Shown here in pieces: positions 26,938 to 36,045 of a DNA stretch of 64,000 nt. A program made the translations under genes and the position numbers. Under the pieces are notes generated by a model. That model did no database searches. It was not told the DNA's origin and was given only the letters and a program-made list of their open reading frames with translations. Source of the DNA: Methylobacter sp015476545. Its GTDB lineage: Bacteria; Pseudomonadota; Gammaproteobacteria; Methylococcales; Methylomonadaceae. The stretch lies in contig NZ_CP197401.1 of the NCBI RefSeq assembly GCF_052162025.1, positions 1,612,001 to 1,676,000 on the forward strand, written 5' to 3'. Position 1 is the stretch's first letter, and every line of letters begins with the position of its first letter.

Positions 26938-27056
26938 AAGCAGCATTCCCGATATTCTTCGGCAGCTTTGATAGTTTCCTGCCGTAAACCACCGGTTTTA
27001 GAGCAATCATCTGTTATTTGAAATCACCCGGTAGAGTTAAATATGGAGTTTTATCG

Positions 27057-27945
27057 ATGCTAGAGAGACCCAAAGATGCCGCCCCTTATTTAGAAGATTT
27101 CGCTTGCGTGTCGTGATGGTCTTTAAAAGCGGCAAAACCACGCGTGAAGTCGGCGTACACTATCAGTGGCCCGGGCCTTGTCTCGAAAGTGCATTAACTC
27201 TGGAAAAACACCGGCAGCGTTCAGAGCAAGCCAATCGGTGGTTATCCGGTTGCCCTGTTGGAAACTTATGAAGCCGTCATCAGGGAACAACTAGCGCATA
27301 GTCCGTCAATAACCCTGAAGGAACTGCAGAATTGGCTGGAAAATGAACAAAGCTTAAGCGTTTCGATTTCGGCCATTGATAAGTTTATCCGGCACAAGCT
27401 GGGTTATCGCTATAAAAAACGCTCGTCGCCATGAGCTGCAGCGCAAGGATGTCGCGGCAGCCCGTGAGCAATGGCAAGCCAGGCAACAACACTGTGATCT
27501 TTTCCAGCTAGTGTTTCTGAGCGAAACCGGGCTATCCACGGACATGATCCGTCGCTATGGACGGGCCTTGGGTGGTGCTCGGTGTCGGGATGCGGCCCCG
27601 GCAAGTCGTTGGCAAACCATGACCTTGATTGCCGGCTTGCGTGCCGACCGGATCGCGGCGCCCTGGTGTGTGGATCAGGCCATGGCAGGGGAGGCCTTCA
27701 AGGAATATCTGCGCTTACAACTGAGACCGACTTTAAAGCCCGGCGGTATCGTATTGCAGCACAAGGGACGACGATTATATCTGCCGCCTTATAATCATGA
27801 CCTGAATCCGATCAAGCAGGTCTTCGCCAGGCTGAAGGCGCGGCGGAACGCACTTATGAAATGCTCTGGCGCACGGTCGGGCAATTAATGGATCGCTTTC
27901 AGGCCGACGAATGCCTGAACTTCTTCAGGCATTCAGGCTCTTGCC
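27057..27945 (+). pseudogene. Decayed IS630-family transposase
   Basis: Pieces of one IS630 transposase are spread over the three frames: LERPKDAAPYLEDF, then RLRVVMVFKSGKTTREVGV, then PIGGYPVALLETYEAVIREQ, then HELQRKDVAAAREQWQARQQ, with at least three frameshifts. The first catalytic Asp is changed (FLSETGLS where FxDETG is expected) and the second DDE segment around the central Asp is deleted between LKPGGIV and LYLPPYNHDLNPIKQVF. The element is dead. Confidence 0.85.
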
Positions 27946-27977
27946 GACTAAAAGATAACCGCCCTAGTGTAGCCCTA

Positions 27978-28208
27978 TCAATGAACCAAGGTAAGCGTCG
28001 GGCGCTTGCGCGGTTGCTCAGCGGAATCTGAGCTAAGTTTCTTCGATGCTTCCGTCATCATTGCTGTGAATTTAGAGAATTGCTTCACGTTGAAACGCAA
28101 CGATATGTTTTGCATATGCAGATACACCACTCCGCATTCTCGGCAAATCAAGACAGCATCGGTGTCGCTTGTCGCCAGATATTCGTGGTTACAGGGCTTT
28201 TTAGTCAT
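27978..28208 (-). CDS. Small protein with a zinc-ribbon-like Cys/His set
   Basis: 76 residues, not recognised as a named family. The N-terminal half carries CNHEYLATSDTDAVLICREC, giving C-x-H and C-x2-C spacing suited to binding zinc or iron, followed by GVVYLHMQNISLRFNVKQF. The C-terminus is basic and disordered. It lies 64 bases downstream of a 65-residue gene that starts just after a Fur box, so it is probably iron-repressed. No function is proposed. Confidence 0.7.
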   Translation of the reverse strand: MTKKPCNHEYLATSDTDAVLICRECGVVYLHMQNISLRFNVKQFSKFTAMMTEASKKLSSDSAEQPRKRPTLTLVH

Positions 28209-28272
28209 AAGTTTGGGACCTTTGAGTTATAAATAAGAAATCATTCAGCCATATGAAGCAGTTTTATTGAAT

Positions 28273-28470
28273 TTACTTAACGCCTTTATCGATTTTCGCC
28301 TTGGTAAGCGACAGCAGCATTTTCCAGACGATTTGTTTTGAACCGAGGTCCAGGCATCTGAAATCTGTAGCATGAATTTGCCCTTTTTCCATTAAAAAGG
28401 CCAGACATTCCGGTTCGATTTCCAGCTTTACGGTTAGGGGCGGTCTAAAAAAGGAAAATAAAAATCTCAT
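28273..28470 (-). CDS. Small hypothetical protein directly after a Fur box
   Basis: 65 residues from ATG 28470 (MRFLFSFFRPPLTVKLEIEPECLAF-type start); GAGG lies about 10 bases upstream. Longer starts would include the Fur box itself in the coding region and are rejected. No signal peptide cleavage site and no known domain. It is probably co-transcribed with the zinc-ribbon-like gene that follows. Confidence 0.65.
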   Translation of the reverse strand: MRFLFSFFRPPLTVKLEIEPECLAFLMEKGQIHATDFRCLDLGSKQIVWKMLLSLTKAKIDKGVK

Positions 28471-28493
28471 GAGCAGGCCCTCATTTTTGTTTT

Positions 28494-28518
28494 GCAAATG
28501 ATAATCATTATCATTTGC
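28494..28518 (-). promoter_or_regulatory. Fur box, 25-bp palindrome
   Basis: The 19-bp core AATGATAATCATTATCATT (28497-28515) is extended by GCA and TGC so that the whole 25 bases are palindromic about the centre. It sits 24 bases upstream of the start codon at 28470. Confidence 0.92.
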
Positions 28519-28662
28519 AATGTACAGCATTTTTCTGCTACTGAGTTTCTCGGTGATGGTATGCATTGGGCGAGTAGGAAGACCGCGGTATCTATTTGAC
28601 TGGATATTGTTTGTCAACATCCAATGTTATGGAAACCTCCTGACTCGAAGGATGTGAAGATC

Positions 28663-30396
28663 TTATTTATTCGGAGGCGAATAGATGAACGGCAGGTGTT
28701 CGGCTTTCCAGAATCTGGAACGCACATAAGCTTCAAGATCGATCCCGTCCAGGCCCTGGCGGCTGGATGAACCGTCTTCAAGCGCTCTGACCAGGACGCG
28801 CGCCGCGACGACGATGCTGACTTTACGCAGATCTGCAATGGGCGGATAAATCTGGCCGGATGCAAGATAATGCGCCGCCGTGTAATCGGCCAGCGCATAG
28901 GCGGACTCAAGCACCATGGCATCGGTAATCCGCGAACATTCCCCCAACACGGCGGCAAAGCCCAGGCCGGGGAAAATAAACGCATTATTGCCCTGGCCGA
29001 CAGGGTAGCTGTGATTGCCATATTCAACATCGGCAAATGGGCTGCCTGTCGCGACTATCGCCTGTCCTTGCGTCCAGGCAATGATATCTTCGGGAATGGC
29101 TTCGCAATTGGCTGTCGGGTTCGACAGCGGGAAGATGACGGGTTGCCGGGTATTCCGGGCCATGGCTTTGATGATGGGCTCATTGAATAACCCCGGCATG
29201 CCCGAAAGCCCGATCAGGACGGTGGGTCTGGCATTGCTCACGACTTCCATGAGGTTGGGAACTTCGCCAGTTATGTGCCAGTTTTCATAAACGTCGGCAA
29301 ATTGCGCGACCGGCAGTTTGTAAGCATCGGTCGTAATCCCTTCGACAACCAGCCCTCGGCCATCCATGACGAACATCTGCCGGCGAGCCTGCTCGCGGCT
29401 TAGGCCGTCGCGCACCATGCCCTCCTGGATCGCGCTGGCGACGCCGACGCCGCCGGCGCCCGCGCCGACCACAACGACAATCTGTCCGGAAAGGGATTCG
29501 CCTTTTTTACGGCAAGCCGATAACAGCCCCGCGAGCGCGACAGCTCCCGTGCCCTGGATATCATCGTTGAAGCAGGGAATTTGGTTCCGGTACCGTTGCA
29601 GCACGTCAAACGCGACATTTTTGGCGAAGTCTTCCCATTGAATGACGGCTTTAGGCCACTTTTTTTGCACGGCCCTGACGAATTTATCCACCAGCTCAAA
29701 GTAGGCCTGGCCCCGCAGGCGTTTTTCGTGAATGCCCAGATAGCGGGGATCTTCAAGCAATTCTGTCCGGTCCGTGCCCACGTCCAGATTGACCGGCAAG
29801 GTCTGAAAAGGGCAGAGTCCGCCCCCGACCGTGTAGAGCGCCAGTTTTCCGATGCAAATGCTCAGCCCGCCCATGCCCTGATCGCCGATGCCGAGGATGG
29901 CGGACGCATCCGTAACGACAATCATCCGGATATCGTGCCAGGGATAATTGTCGAGGATGGTTTCAACCCGGTCGATATTTTGGGCAGACAAGGTCAAGCC
30001 GCGGGCCGTCGTATAGATCTTGCTGAATTGCTGCACCGCCAGACCGATTGTCGGCGTATAGACAATCGGCGCCATCTCTTCCAGGTGTCGCTCGAGCAGC
30101 GCGTAGAAAAGCACCTCGGAACGTTCCTGAACGGCTCTAAGGAACTGATATTTTGAAATGTCATCAAGCTGTCTTCGAAAATTGGCGTACAAGCGATCTA
30201 CCTGAATTTCAAGAGTGGTCACCTGCGGCGGAAGCAATCCGTCAAGGCCGAGTTCGATGCGTTCTTGCTCAGTAAAGGCGGTGCCTTTATTGGTCGCCGG
30301 CAGCCGCAGCAGGATAATGCCGCGGGCGGTCACTTCCACATAAGTATTGCCGTTTTTATCCACTTTGTAATCGAAGTAATCACTGAGCCGCGACAT
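28663..30396 (-). CDS. maeA: NAD-dependent malic enzyme
   Basis: Oxidatively decarboxylates malate to pyruvate, linking the TCA cycle to pyruvate. It has 577 residues, normal for the large bacterial form. Motifs: VYTPTIGLAVQQFSKI, the catalytic-domain LGIGDQGMGGLSICIGKL, metal-site CFNDDIQGTGAVALAG, nucleotide-binding VVVGAGAGGVGVASAI, and LSNPTANCEAIPEDIIAWT. It stands alone on its strand. The start at MSRLSDYFDYKVDKNG is the first plausible ATG. Confidence 0.96.
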   Translation of the reverse strand: MSRLSDYFDYKVDKNGNTYVEVTARGIILLRLPATNKGTAFTEQERIELGLDGLLPPQVTTLEIQVDRLYANFRRQLDDISKYQFLRAVQERSEVLFYALLERHLEEMAPIVYTPTIGLAVQQFSKIYTTARGLTLSAQNIDRVETILDNYPWHDIRMIVVTDASAILGIGDQGMGGLSICIGKLALYTVGGGLCPFQTLPVNLDVGTDRTELLEDPRYLGIHEKRLRGQAYFELVDKFVRAVQKKWPKAVIQWEDFAKNVAFDVLQRYRNQIPCFNDDIQGTGAVALAGLLSACRKKGESLSGQIVVVVGAGAGGVGVASAIQEGMVRDGLSREQARRQMFVMDGRGLVVEGITTDAYKLPVAQFADVYENWHITGEVPNLMEVVSNARPTVLIGLSGMPGLFNEPIIKAMARNTRQPVIFPLSNPTANCEAIPEDIIAWTQGQAIVATGSPFADVEYGNHSYPVGQGNNAFIFPGLGFAAVLGECSRITDAMVLESAYALADYTAAHYLASGQIYPPIADLRKVSIVVAARVLVRALEDGSSSRQGLDGIDLEAYVRSRFWKAEHLPFIYSPPNK

Positions 30397-30561
30397 AAAT
30401 ATTCCTGATTATTTGAGACGGAATTGCAATGGTACAGACTTAAACTGATACCGCACATGACAATGATTAGATATAAAGCATCGGGTTTTTATCTGGACAG
30501 TAAAAAAATAATTCTCATGACGGAATAAAATGTGATTGACTGAAACGGGGCGGGGGCAAAT

Positions 30562-31113
30562 CTACTCATAAGGCGGATAGGTAATTGCAGTACCTTCAAC
30601 CTTAGCAAACGGGGTCAGCACATGCAGTTGCCGGCTTGTTTTACTGACGATTTCCTCGACGCGAATTCCGCGTACCGTCAGCGCATCGGCAATCAGCGAG
30701 CGGTGACAGCGCCACGGCACGGCTTCGGCGCACATCAAGGCGATGCGTTCCTGCTTTGCCTGCCTGATAAGTTCAGCCAGATTGTCAGCAAATTGCTCAG
30801 TCTGCATGTAGTCGGCGAAACCGCGGAATGAGTCGTTCCGCCAGCCTTGGTTAGGGGATTCCGGGCTCGTGCGGCGGAAACCTCCCAAACCGGTGGCGTG
30901 CGTATAGTGAATGCCAGCGGATTCAAGCGCTTCGGAAAAAATGTCTTGATTGAATTGCGGATTGTGGCGCGAACGCGGCACGGTGCGCACGTCAATAAGA
31001 TGAGTCACCGAGTGAGTCTTGAGCAGCTCGATGAATGTTTCCACAGGGCGGGTGGAATGCCCTATGGTCAATATGACAGGTTGAGAATCATGCCTCAATT
31101 TCTTCGCAAGCAT
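30562..31113 (-). CDS. DUF488 family protein
   Basis: 183 residues from ATG 31113 (MLAKKLRHDSQPVILTIGHS); the start is uncertain by a few codons because the gene overlaps the end of the upstream glycosylase gene by 26 bases. Family motifs are clear: LTIGHSTRPVETF, LIDVRTVPRSRHNPQFN, HATGLGGFRR and LMCAEAVPWRCHRSLIAD. The conserved Cys, Arg and His suggest a catalytic or nucleotide-binding site, but no activity is established. Overlap with a DNA repair enzyme gene suggests co-expression. Confidence 0.88.
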   Translation of the reverse strand: MLAKKLRHDSQPVILTIGHSTRPVETFIELLKTHSVTHLIDVRTVPRSRHNPQFNQDIFSEALESAGIHYTHATGLGGFRRTSPESPNQGWRNDSFRGFADYMQTEQFADNLAELIRQAKQERIALMCAEAVPWRCHRSLIADALTVRGIRVEEIVSKTSRQLHVLTPFAKVEGTAITYPPYE

Positions 31114-31702
31114 AAAGCGCTCTGATCCGCGCGCGCAGGACAGGCAGAAGTTGTTGCTCAAACCAGGGATTCCGCTTGAGCCATAACGTATTGCGCGGCG
31201 ATGGATGAGGCAAGGGCAGGTACTGCGGCACATATGCCTGCCAATTTCTGACGGTTTCGGTCAACGACGGCTTGCAGCGACTGCCTAGAAAGTGCCGCTG
31301 GGCATATTGGCCGACAAGCAGCGTCAATTCAATCCGGGGCAGTTCGGCCAGCAATCGGTTCAGCCATAAGTCCGCGCATTCACGGCGCGGCGGCAAATCG
31401 CCGCTTTTTCCGCGTCCGGGATAACAATAGCCCATGGGGATGATCGCGATATGCGAGGCATCGTAAAACAGGTCCTTGTCTATGCCCATCCACGCGCGCA
31501 GGCGCTCGCCGCTCGGATCGTTCCACGGAATGCCGGTCGCATGCACGCGCGTTCCCGGTGCCTGACCCACGATGAGAATGCGAGCCGTTGCCTCGGCGCG
31601 CAGCACAGGGCGCGGGCCAAGCGGCAGATGCTGCTCGCATGCTCGGCAATTGCGTACGGCCGCCAGCAAGGCTTCCAGTGAGGGATACTGGGTTTCGGTC
31701 AT
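31088..31702 (-). CDS. Uracil-DNA glycosylase family protein
   Basis: 204 residues of the uracil-DNA glycosylase superfamily. Motif 1 is ILIVGQAPGTRVHATGIPWNDPSGERLR and motif 2 region PLPHPSPRN, as in the compact bacterial UdgX/family-5-like group that sits near DUF488 genes. The N-terminal NCRACEQHLPLGP has only part of the Fe-S cysteine set of family 4, so an Fe-S cluster is doubtful. Base excision repair of uracil is the likely role. Confidence 0.85.
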   Translation of the reverse strand: MTETQYPSLEALLAAVRNCRACEQHLPLGPRPVLRAEATARILIVGQAPGTRVHATGIPWNDPSGERLRAWMGIDKDLFYDASHIAIIPMGYCYPGRGKSGDLPPRRECADLWLNRLLAELPRIELTLLVGQYAQRHFLGSRCKPSLTETVRNWQAYVPQYLPLPHPSPRNTLWLKRNPWFEQQLLPVLRARIRALYACEEIEA

Positions 31703-31999
31703 GAGAAGGCCTAGTTATAGGATAGTGCTTAATGTTTAGTGTCGGATACGGAAAGCTAGGTTCAATCGGGATGGTGCTATTATTTATGGTTGTAGAAGAC
31801 GGATTAACTAAAGGGAATATGTTGCCAGCGGTTAAGCCGGGAGATACGGTCTTGTTGCAAGGTTATGATAATTATGGCTAATTATAATGGCTTGCATTTG
31901 AAAATGGTCGGGCTCGCAATTATCCCGATTTTCGGCTCAAATTAATTGTGACTTTGCGACACGAAGTCGCTTAGAGAAGTTGTTTCCACAAGGTTGTCG
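31703..31999. other. Intergenic region left of the group II intron
   Basis: About 300 bases, rich in A and T compared with its surroundings. No gene, promoter or repeat was recognised. The 5' end of the intron could lie near its right edge. Confidence 0.4.
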
Positions 32000-32978
32000 G
32001 AAACTACCCGTGTCACTGGGTGAATCTAAGGGCATGAATCAAGAGCTGCCCTGACAACGTAACGAAGCATGGTGAGAGTCGTGCGGGGTGCAAATCGCGA
32101 GAGGCGCACCCTCCTGGTAACCATAAACCAGGTAAGTGCCAGATAGCTAGTATGGTGAAGATATCTGAACCTGTGATAAAGACCGTTATTAATGACAAGC
32201 GGAAGTGGTTGATACGCTTGAGCAAAAAAGGTACGGGAGGCGGGCAGCAACGTTTAGTTGCTGCGTTCTCGCGCCCCATACGCTTCCCGGTCGACAGCAA
32301 GCGTCTAATCCGGCGTACTTCCCGAGGGAAACGTGGAAACCCCGCATCGCTCCCGGCCTTGGCCGGGACAGCGTGCCGTGAGGTACGCCTAGGGCGGTGC
32401 GGGCTTGGGATGTCAAAAGAAGCGAAGGCCGTGCTGTAATGGTACGGATACGGGTTTAAATGTTACCCGGCACGAAAGTGCGCCCACGTCCGACGGGTCT
32501 TTTATTGCAAGAGAAGAGGTAGAACCAACCTTATGAGGAAAAGCAAATGATGACGGCAGCGATGCCTGTTGGTGCATCCTCAGCCGCATTATCATGGGAT
32601 GCCGTCGATTGGCAGGCTGTGGCAATGCAGGTGAGACGGCTGCAGCTGCGTATTGCAAAGGCAACCCGAGAGCAGCACTGGGGTAAAGTGAAAGCTTTAC
32701 AATGGCTGCTCACCCATTCGTTGGCGGCGAAGCTGTTAGCCGTCAGACGGATTGGGCAAAACTGTGGCCGGCATATGGCCGGTATCGATGGCGTCACCTG
32801 GAAGACGCCGCAGCAGAAATTGAAAGCCGCTTTGGCTTTAAGACGCAGAGGCTATCAGGCTCAGCCCTTGCGGCGCATTTATATCCCCAAAAAAACGGCA
32901 AGCAACAGCCGTTGAGTATCCCAACGATGGGCGGTCGGGCCATGCAAGCCCTGTATTTGCTGGCCCTGGAGCCGGGGG
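32000..32978 (+). mobile_element. Truncated group II intron (5' part)
   Basis: The RNA part has phrases typical of bacterial group II domain I: GGGCATGAATCAAGAGCTGC, GCATGGTGAGAGTCGTGCGG, GGTGCAAATCGCGAGAGGCG and a CCCGGCC/GGCCGGG hairpin at about 32352. The start of an intron reverse transcriptase follows in domain IV. Homology stops near 32975, so the catalytic RT core, domains V and VI and the 3' splice site are missing. The left edge is approximate. Confidence 0.8.
32547..32978 (+). pseudogene. Group II intron reverse transcriptase/maturase, N-terminal fragment
   Basis: The product begins MMTAAMPVGASSAALSWDAV and continues with the RT N-terminal domain: RRLQLRIAKATREQHWGKVK, ALQWLLTHSLAAKLLAVRR and GIDGVTWKTPQQKL. 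A one-base frameshift near 32900 splits IPKKNGKQQPLSIPTMGGRA, and homology ends after MQALYLLALEP, before the YxDD active site. It cannot be functional. Confidence 0.85.
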
Positions 32979-32984
32979 GCGGAA

Positions 32985-33116
32985 ATTATTGTTGAACAAT
33001 GCTTTGATGTCGGCGGATTTCGCATCCAGTTGCTCCGCCAGGTCCTTGATGCGGTAGCCATGCTGGGCGCCCGCCTGCCTGACAGCTAACTTCAGGAGTG
33101 TTCTAACCTCTGGCAT
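32985..33116 (-). pseudogene. Gene remnant truncated by the intron fragment
   Basis: A leftward reading frame starts MPEVRTLLKLAVRQAGAQHG and continues RIKDLAEQLDAKSADIKALFNNN, helix-turn-helix-like, before running into antisense intron sequence. It overlaps the end of the DoxX gene by 25 bases, as a fifth gene of that operon might. About 44 original residues seem to remain. Identity unknown. Confidence 0.45.
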
Positions 33117-33661
33117 AAGCGAAAATGCAGCCAGGCATCGACGCTTAACCGTCCGGCGCCACTGAACAATAACGTGGCCAGCATCAAAAAGTACATCAGC
33201 GGTAGTTTAAAATTGCCATAACCCTGGTCTGTGATAGCGTAACCCTTCCATAACTCGGTCAGCGTATGCCATTCGGCAGGCCAGTGTACGACAGCGATGG
33301 CTACCACAGTCAGCACCATCAATGCGGCGCTGAAGAACCGGGTCATGAAGCCCAGGATTAGCGCAAGCGGGGCGATGATCTCCAGGCCGGTCGCCAGGGT
33401 CCAATTGAAATCGGCGGTTAGCAGATTGAAGGGAAATGGAAAACTCACATCGGCAAACCAGTTTTCACCTTTGAGTTTTTCCAGACCGGCTTCGCCGAAT
33501 TCATAAGTCAGCAGCAACCTCAGAAAGATCGGCGCCAAGCCGTACGCATTACGGTCGAACCAGCCGGAAAGCTTGCCAGGCAAGGCACAAACTTGTTCGA
33601 TGCCTGATGAAATCAGACTGGCCGCGCGGCTGCCATGGTGGGATGTTGTCAGATTGTTCAT
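33092..33661 (-). CDS. hvfD: DoxX-family membrane protein, HvfD-like
   Basis: 189 residues with four hydrophobic segments and DoxX features: LAPIFLRLLLTYEFGEAGLEKL, FPFPFNLL, TGLEIIAPLALILGFMTRF and KLPLMYFLMLATLLFSGAGRLSVD. DoxX proteins are quinone-linked membrane subunits; in MNIO operons this last gene is often present but its role is not established. The ATG overlaps the stop of the DUF2063 gene by four bases. Confidence 0.88.
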   Translation of the reverse strand: MNNLTTSHHGSRAASLISSGIEQVCALPGKLSGWFDRNAYGLAPIFLRLLLTYEFGEAGLEKLKGENWFADVSFPFPFNLLTADFNWTLATGLEIIAPLALILGFMTRFFSAALMVLTVVAIAVVHWPAEWHTLTELWKGYAITDQGYGNFKLPLMYFLMLATLLFSGAGRLSVDAWLHFRLCQRLEHS

Positions 33662-34437
33662 GCGTGAGGCTCCAGATGACTTGTGGGGCGAATGTCGATA
33701 ATAGCGCCTTGGCGGTGTAAATCGATCAATATGCTCAGGCCGAATCGGGTCAATTCTATAAACTGCGTATGCGTCAGCTCTCCTCTCATCGCCTGCAGCG
33801 CCTGTTGGCCGGTCAGACCGTCGCCTAACAGCTCGATCAAATGGGCTGTGGCCGGGCTGAGAGCGATGAATCGTACCTGATCGTTGCTATTGCGAAAGCC
33901 GAGGATATGGGTGGTCGTAGCGGGTGGTTCAGTGAGCAGGGCGTTTGGCCCTATGTTCTGCACCGGCCACTGGTAATGCAGCAGCTGTATGGCCGGCGTA
34001 AACACTGGCACACCGGATAGTAATTGCCCGCTGGTCAGCGGCTTGCTCGTAATCGATTCACTCTCGGCGATTGATAGCTGTAGTTCGATCCACTCAAAGT
34101 GCGCCAGCTCTGCCAGAAAGGGTAAATCATTGACATGATCGCGTTCCTGCTGCAGATACTGCACGAATTCATCAGGAATCTGCCGGTAATACGGGGATAG
34201 GCAACGATGTTCGGCGATAAAATCCAGCAGCAAAGCCCGCCAGTCATCGGGCGGCAGGATACGATGAATGACTGGGAAGCAGGCCGTCAAGCTTTCGTCG
34301 AATTTGTTGTAAAGCAGATCGGCATACACAGCCAGGCGTTCCGGCGTAAATCCGGCAGGAGATTGGGCTACCCATGGCTGGCGCAGATAATGCAGAAATT
34401 GCCGTTGCTGTTGTTGAAATAGCGGTGTCTGGTTCAT
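33658..34437 (-). CDS. hvfC: DUF2063 RiPP-partner protein, HvfC/BufC-like
   Basis: 259 residues. The N-terminal DUF2063 domain spans about residues 1-100 (FLHYLRQPWVAQSPAGFTPE, LLYNKFDESLTACFPVIHRIL) and is followed by a second alpha/beta part ending in a winged-helix-like region (GLTGQQALQAMRGELTHTQF). In MNIO systems this protein binds the precursor leader and presents it to the DUF692 enzyme. It overlaps both neighbours by four bases (ATGA), so stoichiometric translation is likely. Confidence 0.9.
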   Translation of the reverse strand: MNQTPLFQQQQRQFLHYLRQPWVAQSPAGFTPERLAVYADLLYNKFDESLTACFPVIHRILPPDDWRALLLDFIAEHRCLSPYYRQIPDEFVQYLQQERDHVNDLPFLAELAHFEWIELQLSIAESESITSKPLTSGQLLSGVPVFTPAIQLLHYQWPVQNIGPNALLTEPPATTTHILGFRNSNDQVRFIALSPATAHLIELLGDGLTGQQALQAMRGELTHTQFIELTRFGLSILIDLHRQGAIIDIRPTSHLEPHA

Positions 34438-35306
34438 GCTGCCTCCTCCTTCATGTCATCTGTGCTACGGCAATATACATAACGATTTTGCAAGGCACGT
34501 ATGCGCTCAACTTCTGAAGTCAATTCGGCCAGCGGAGGGATGTTGCTATCGCGCTCAACCAAAGTTGGAAACACGCCAAAGCAACGGTAGGCTTCGGCCA
34601 GTAAATCCCATACCGGCTCGATGGTATTCTGGCCGTGTGTGTCAATGATCAAGCCGGAAGGATCCGTATCATGGCCGGCGACATGCCCGTAGACGATGCG
34701 CTCGCCCGGCAAGCCGCGTAAAAATGCCACTGGATCGTAGCCGTGATTGACGCTGTTGACGTAAATGTTGTTGACGTCCAGATGCAGATGGCAGTCGGCC
34801 TCGCTCAACACGGCGTTGATGAAGGTCAGTTCGTCCATCTCCGCCTGTGGCGGCTGAAGGTAGTACGAGGCATTCTCCAGCGCGATGCGCCGCTCAAGCA
34901 GATCCTGAGTCTGGCGGATGCGCTCTGCAACATGCTTGACCGCCTGTTCGGTAAAGGGAATTGGGTATAAATCGTACAAATGCCCTTCGTCGCTGCAAAA
35001 ACTCAGATGCTCGGTGTACAAAGCAAAATCATGATGGTCGAGAAATTGTTTCAGATCGCGTAAAAAGGCGGTATCCAACGGTGCCGGCCCGCCCAGCGAT
35101 AACGCCAGACCGTGCGCCACAAAGCGGTAGCGCTCGGTCAGGCGGCGAAACTGCTTGCCCAACTGACCGCCGATGCCCACCCAGTTTTCCGGCGAGACTT
35201 CGAAAAAATCGATGTTGTCCGGCACATCGGCTTGTAGCGCCGGCAACAGCGCACGGCGTAGCCCCAGACCGGAGCCGGCCAGACCCAAAGGATTGGGAAT
35301 GATCAT
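34434..35306 (-). CDS. hvfB: MNIO (DUF692) multinuclear iron oxidase, HvfB/BufB-like
   Basis: 290 residues with a TIM-barrel DUF692 domain. The usual metal ligands lie in RFVAHGLALSLGG, YTEHLSFCSD, IALENASYYL, LHLDVNNIYVNSVNHG, YGHVAGHD and IIDTHGQNT. MNIO enzymes use two or three iron ions and oxygen to convert cysteine residues of a precursor peptide into oxazolone- or thiooxazole-type groups that bind copper (methanobactin MbnB, bufferins, Hvf). The gene lies 16 bases after a Cys-rich precursor gene, exactly the expected arrangement. Confidence 0.92.
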   Translation of the reverse strand: MIIPNPLGLAGSGLGLRRALLPALQADVPDNIDFFEVSPENWVGIGGQLGKQFRRLTERYRFVAHGLALSLGGPAPLDTAFLRDLKQFLDHHDFALYTEHLSFCSDEGHLYDLYPIPFTEQAVKHVAERIRQTQDLLERRIALENASYYLQPPQAEMDELTFINAVLSEADCHLHLDVNNIYVNSVNHGYDPVAFLRGLPGERIVYGHVAGHDTDPSGLIIDTHGQNTIEPVWDLLAEAYRCFGVFPTLVERDSNIPPLAELTSEVERIRALQNRYVYCRSTDDMKEEAA

Positions 35307-35322
35307 CGGCAGTTGCTCCGGC

Positions 35323-35640
35323 TTACTGCTTGGTTTTGGCGCCGCAGCTGCTTTCGGTCATTTTGCCGCTACAGCCGGCTTCCGGCATTTTGCCGCTGCA
35401 ACCGCCTTCGGCACTTTTCGTCTTGTTGGCGCCACATTTGCCTTCGCCGCACTTACCTTCGGCCACTTTGCCACTGCAGCCGGCTTCAGCGGATTTAGCA
35501 TCGGCGGCTGCCAGTTGTTGAGCAGGATTAATGGTGGACATCGCAAACGGATTTTCGCCGGCTTGAATAGCGGGCGCTGTGCTCAACAAAGTCGAAGCCA
35601 GGGCGCTGCTCAAAGTCAGGGATAAGGTTTTTTTATTCAT
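35323..35640 (-). CDS. hvfA: Cys-rich secreted RiPP precursor, HvfA/bufferin-like
   Basis: 105 residues. A Sec signal peptide (MNKKTLSLTLSSALASTLLS, cleavage near AIQA) precedes a low-complexity Gly/Lys/Glu-rich core with six cysteines: EAGCSGK, EGKCGEGKCG, EGGCSGK, EAGCSGK and SSCG. EGKCGEGKCG is the hallmark of precursors modified by MNIO enzymes. The three added xxGCSGK repeats could be further sites. The product would be a periplasmic copper-binding peptide. It is first in the operon; the number of modified cysteines is unknown. Confidence 0.9.
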   Translation of the reverse strand: MNKKTLSLTLSSALASTLLSTAPAIQAGENPFAMSTINPAQQLAAADAKSAEAGCSGKVAEGKCGEGKCGANKTKSAEGGCSGKMPEAGCSGKMTESSCGAKTKQ

Positions 35641-36045
35641 AAAGACTCTCCGAGTGTTTGATATTTGAAGTGATCAGGACAAGCAATAGTGCCTTCCTGC
35701 TCTATCAGTCGGAACAGTTTTTTAATTCCTTACAAATTTTTTCGGCCTGCGATATCATTCATTGGCATAACAATGCCATCCTCTGGTATTGCAGGCCTAC
35801 TTTTGTGGCAGGGCCGGGGCTTGCTCATGGCGCTGAAGGCATTGGTGATATTGACGATACGCACGGTTTCAGCAATAGCCTGAAAAAACAATAGGGCAAA
35901 CTGCCTGAAGCCCACCGGACAAAGAGGCACAGTGCAGGATTGGCTTGCTTGCTGGATGAATCGCTGCCGTATTTGCCGGCGGCAGAAAGCAGCGGCACAA
36001 CTTGGCTGCAGCGTTTAAGAAACAGGTTCTGAATCGGGAACAGTA
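35641..36045. promoter_or_regulatory. Upstream region of the hvf-like operon
   Basis: 405 bases that should hold the promoter of the precursor gene, perhaps read by the nearby ECF sigma factor. AGAGTC precedes the start at 35640. A rightward reading frame at 35658-35894 with HWHNNAILWYCRPTFVAGPG has a protein-like look but no ribosome site; it may be a gene remnant. No Fur box is seen. Confidence 0.45.

Noticed and set aside
35658..35894. Rightward 78-codon gene upstream of the RiPP precursor
   Set aside because: Protein-like stretches but no ribosome site and it would run against the operon; left as a possible remnant in the region entry.
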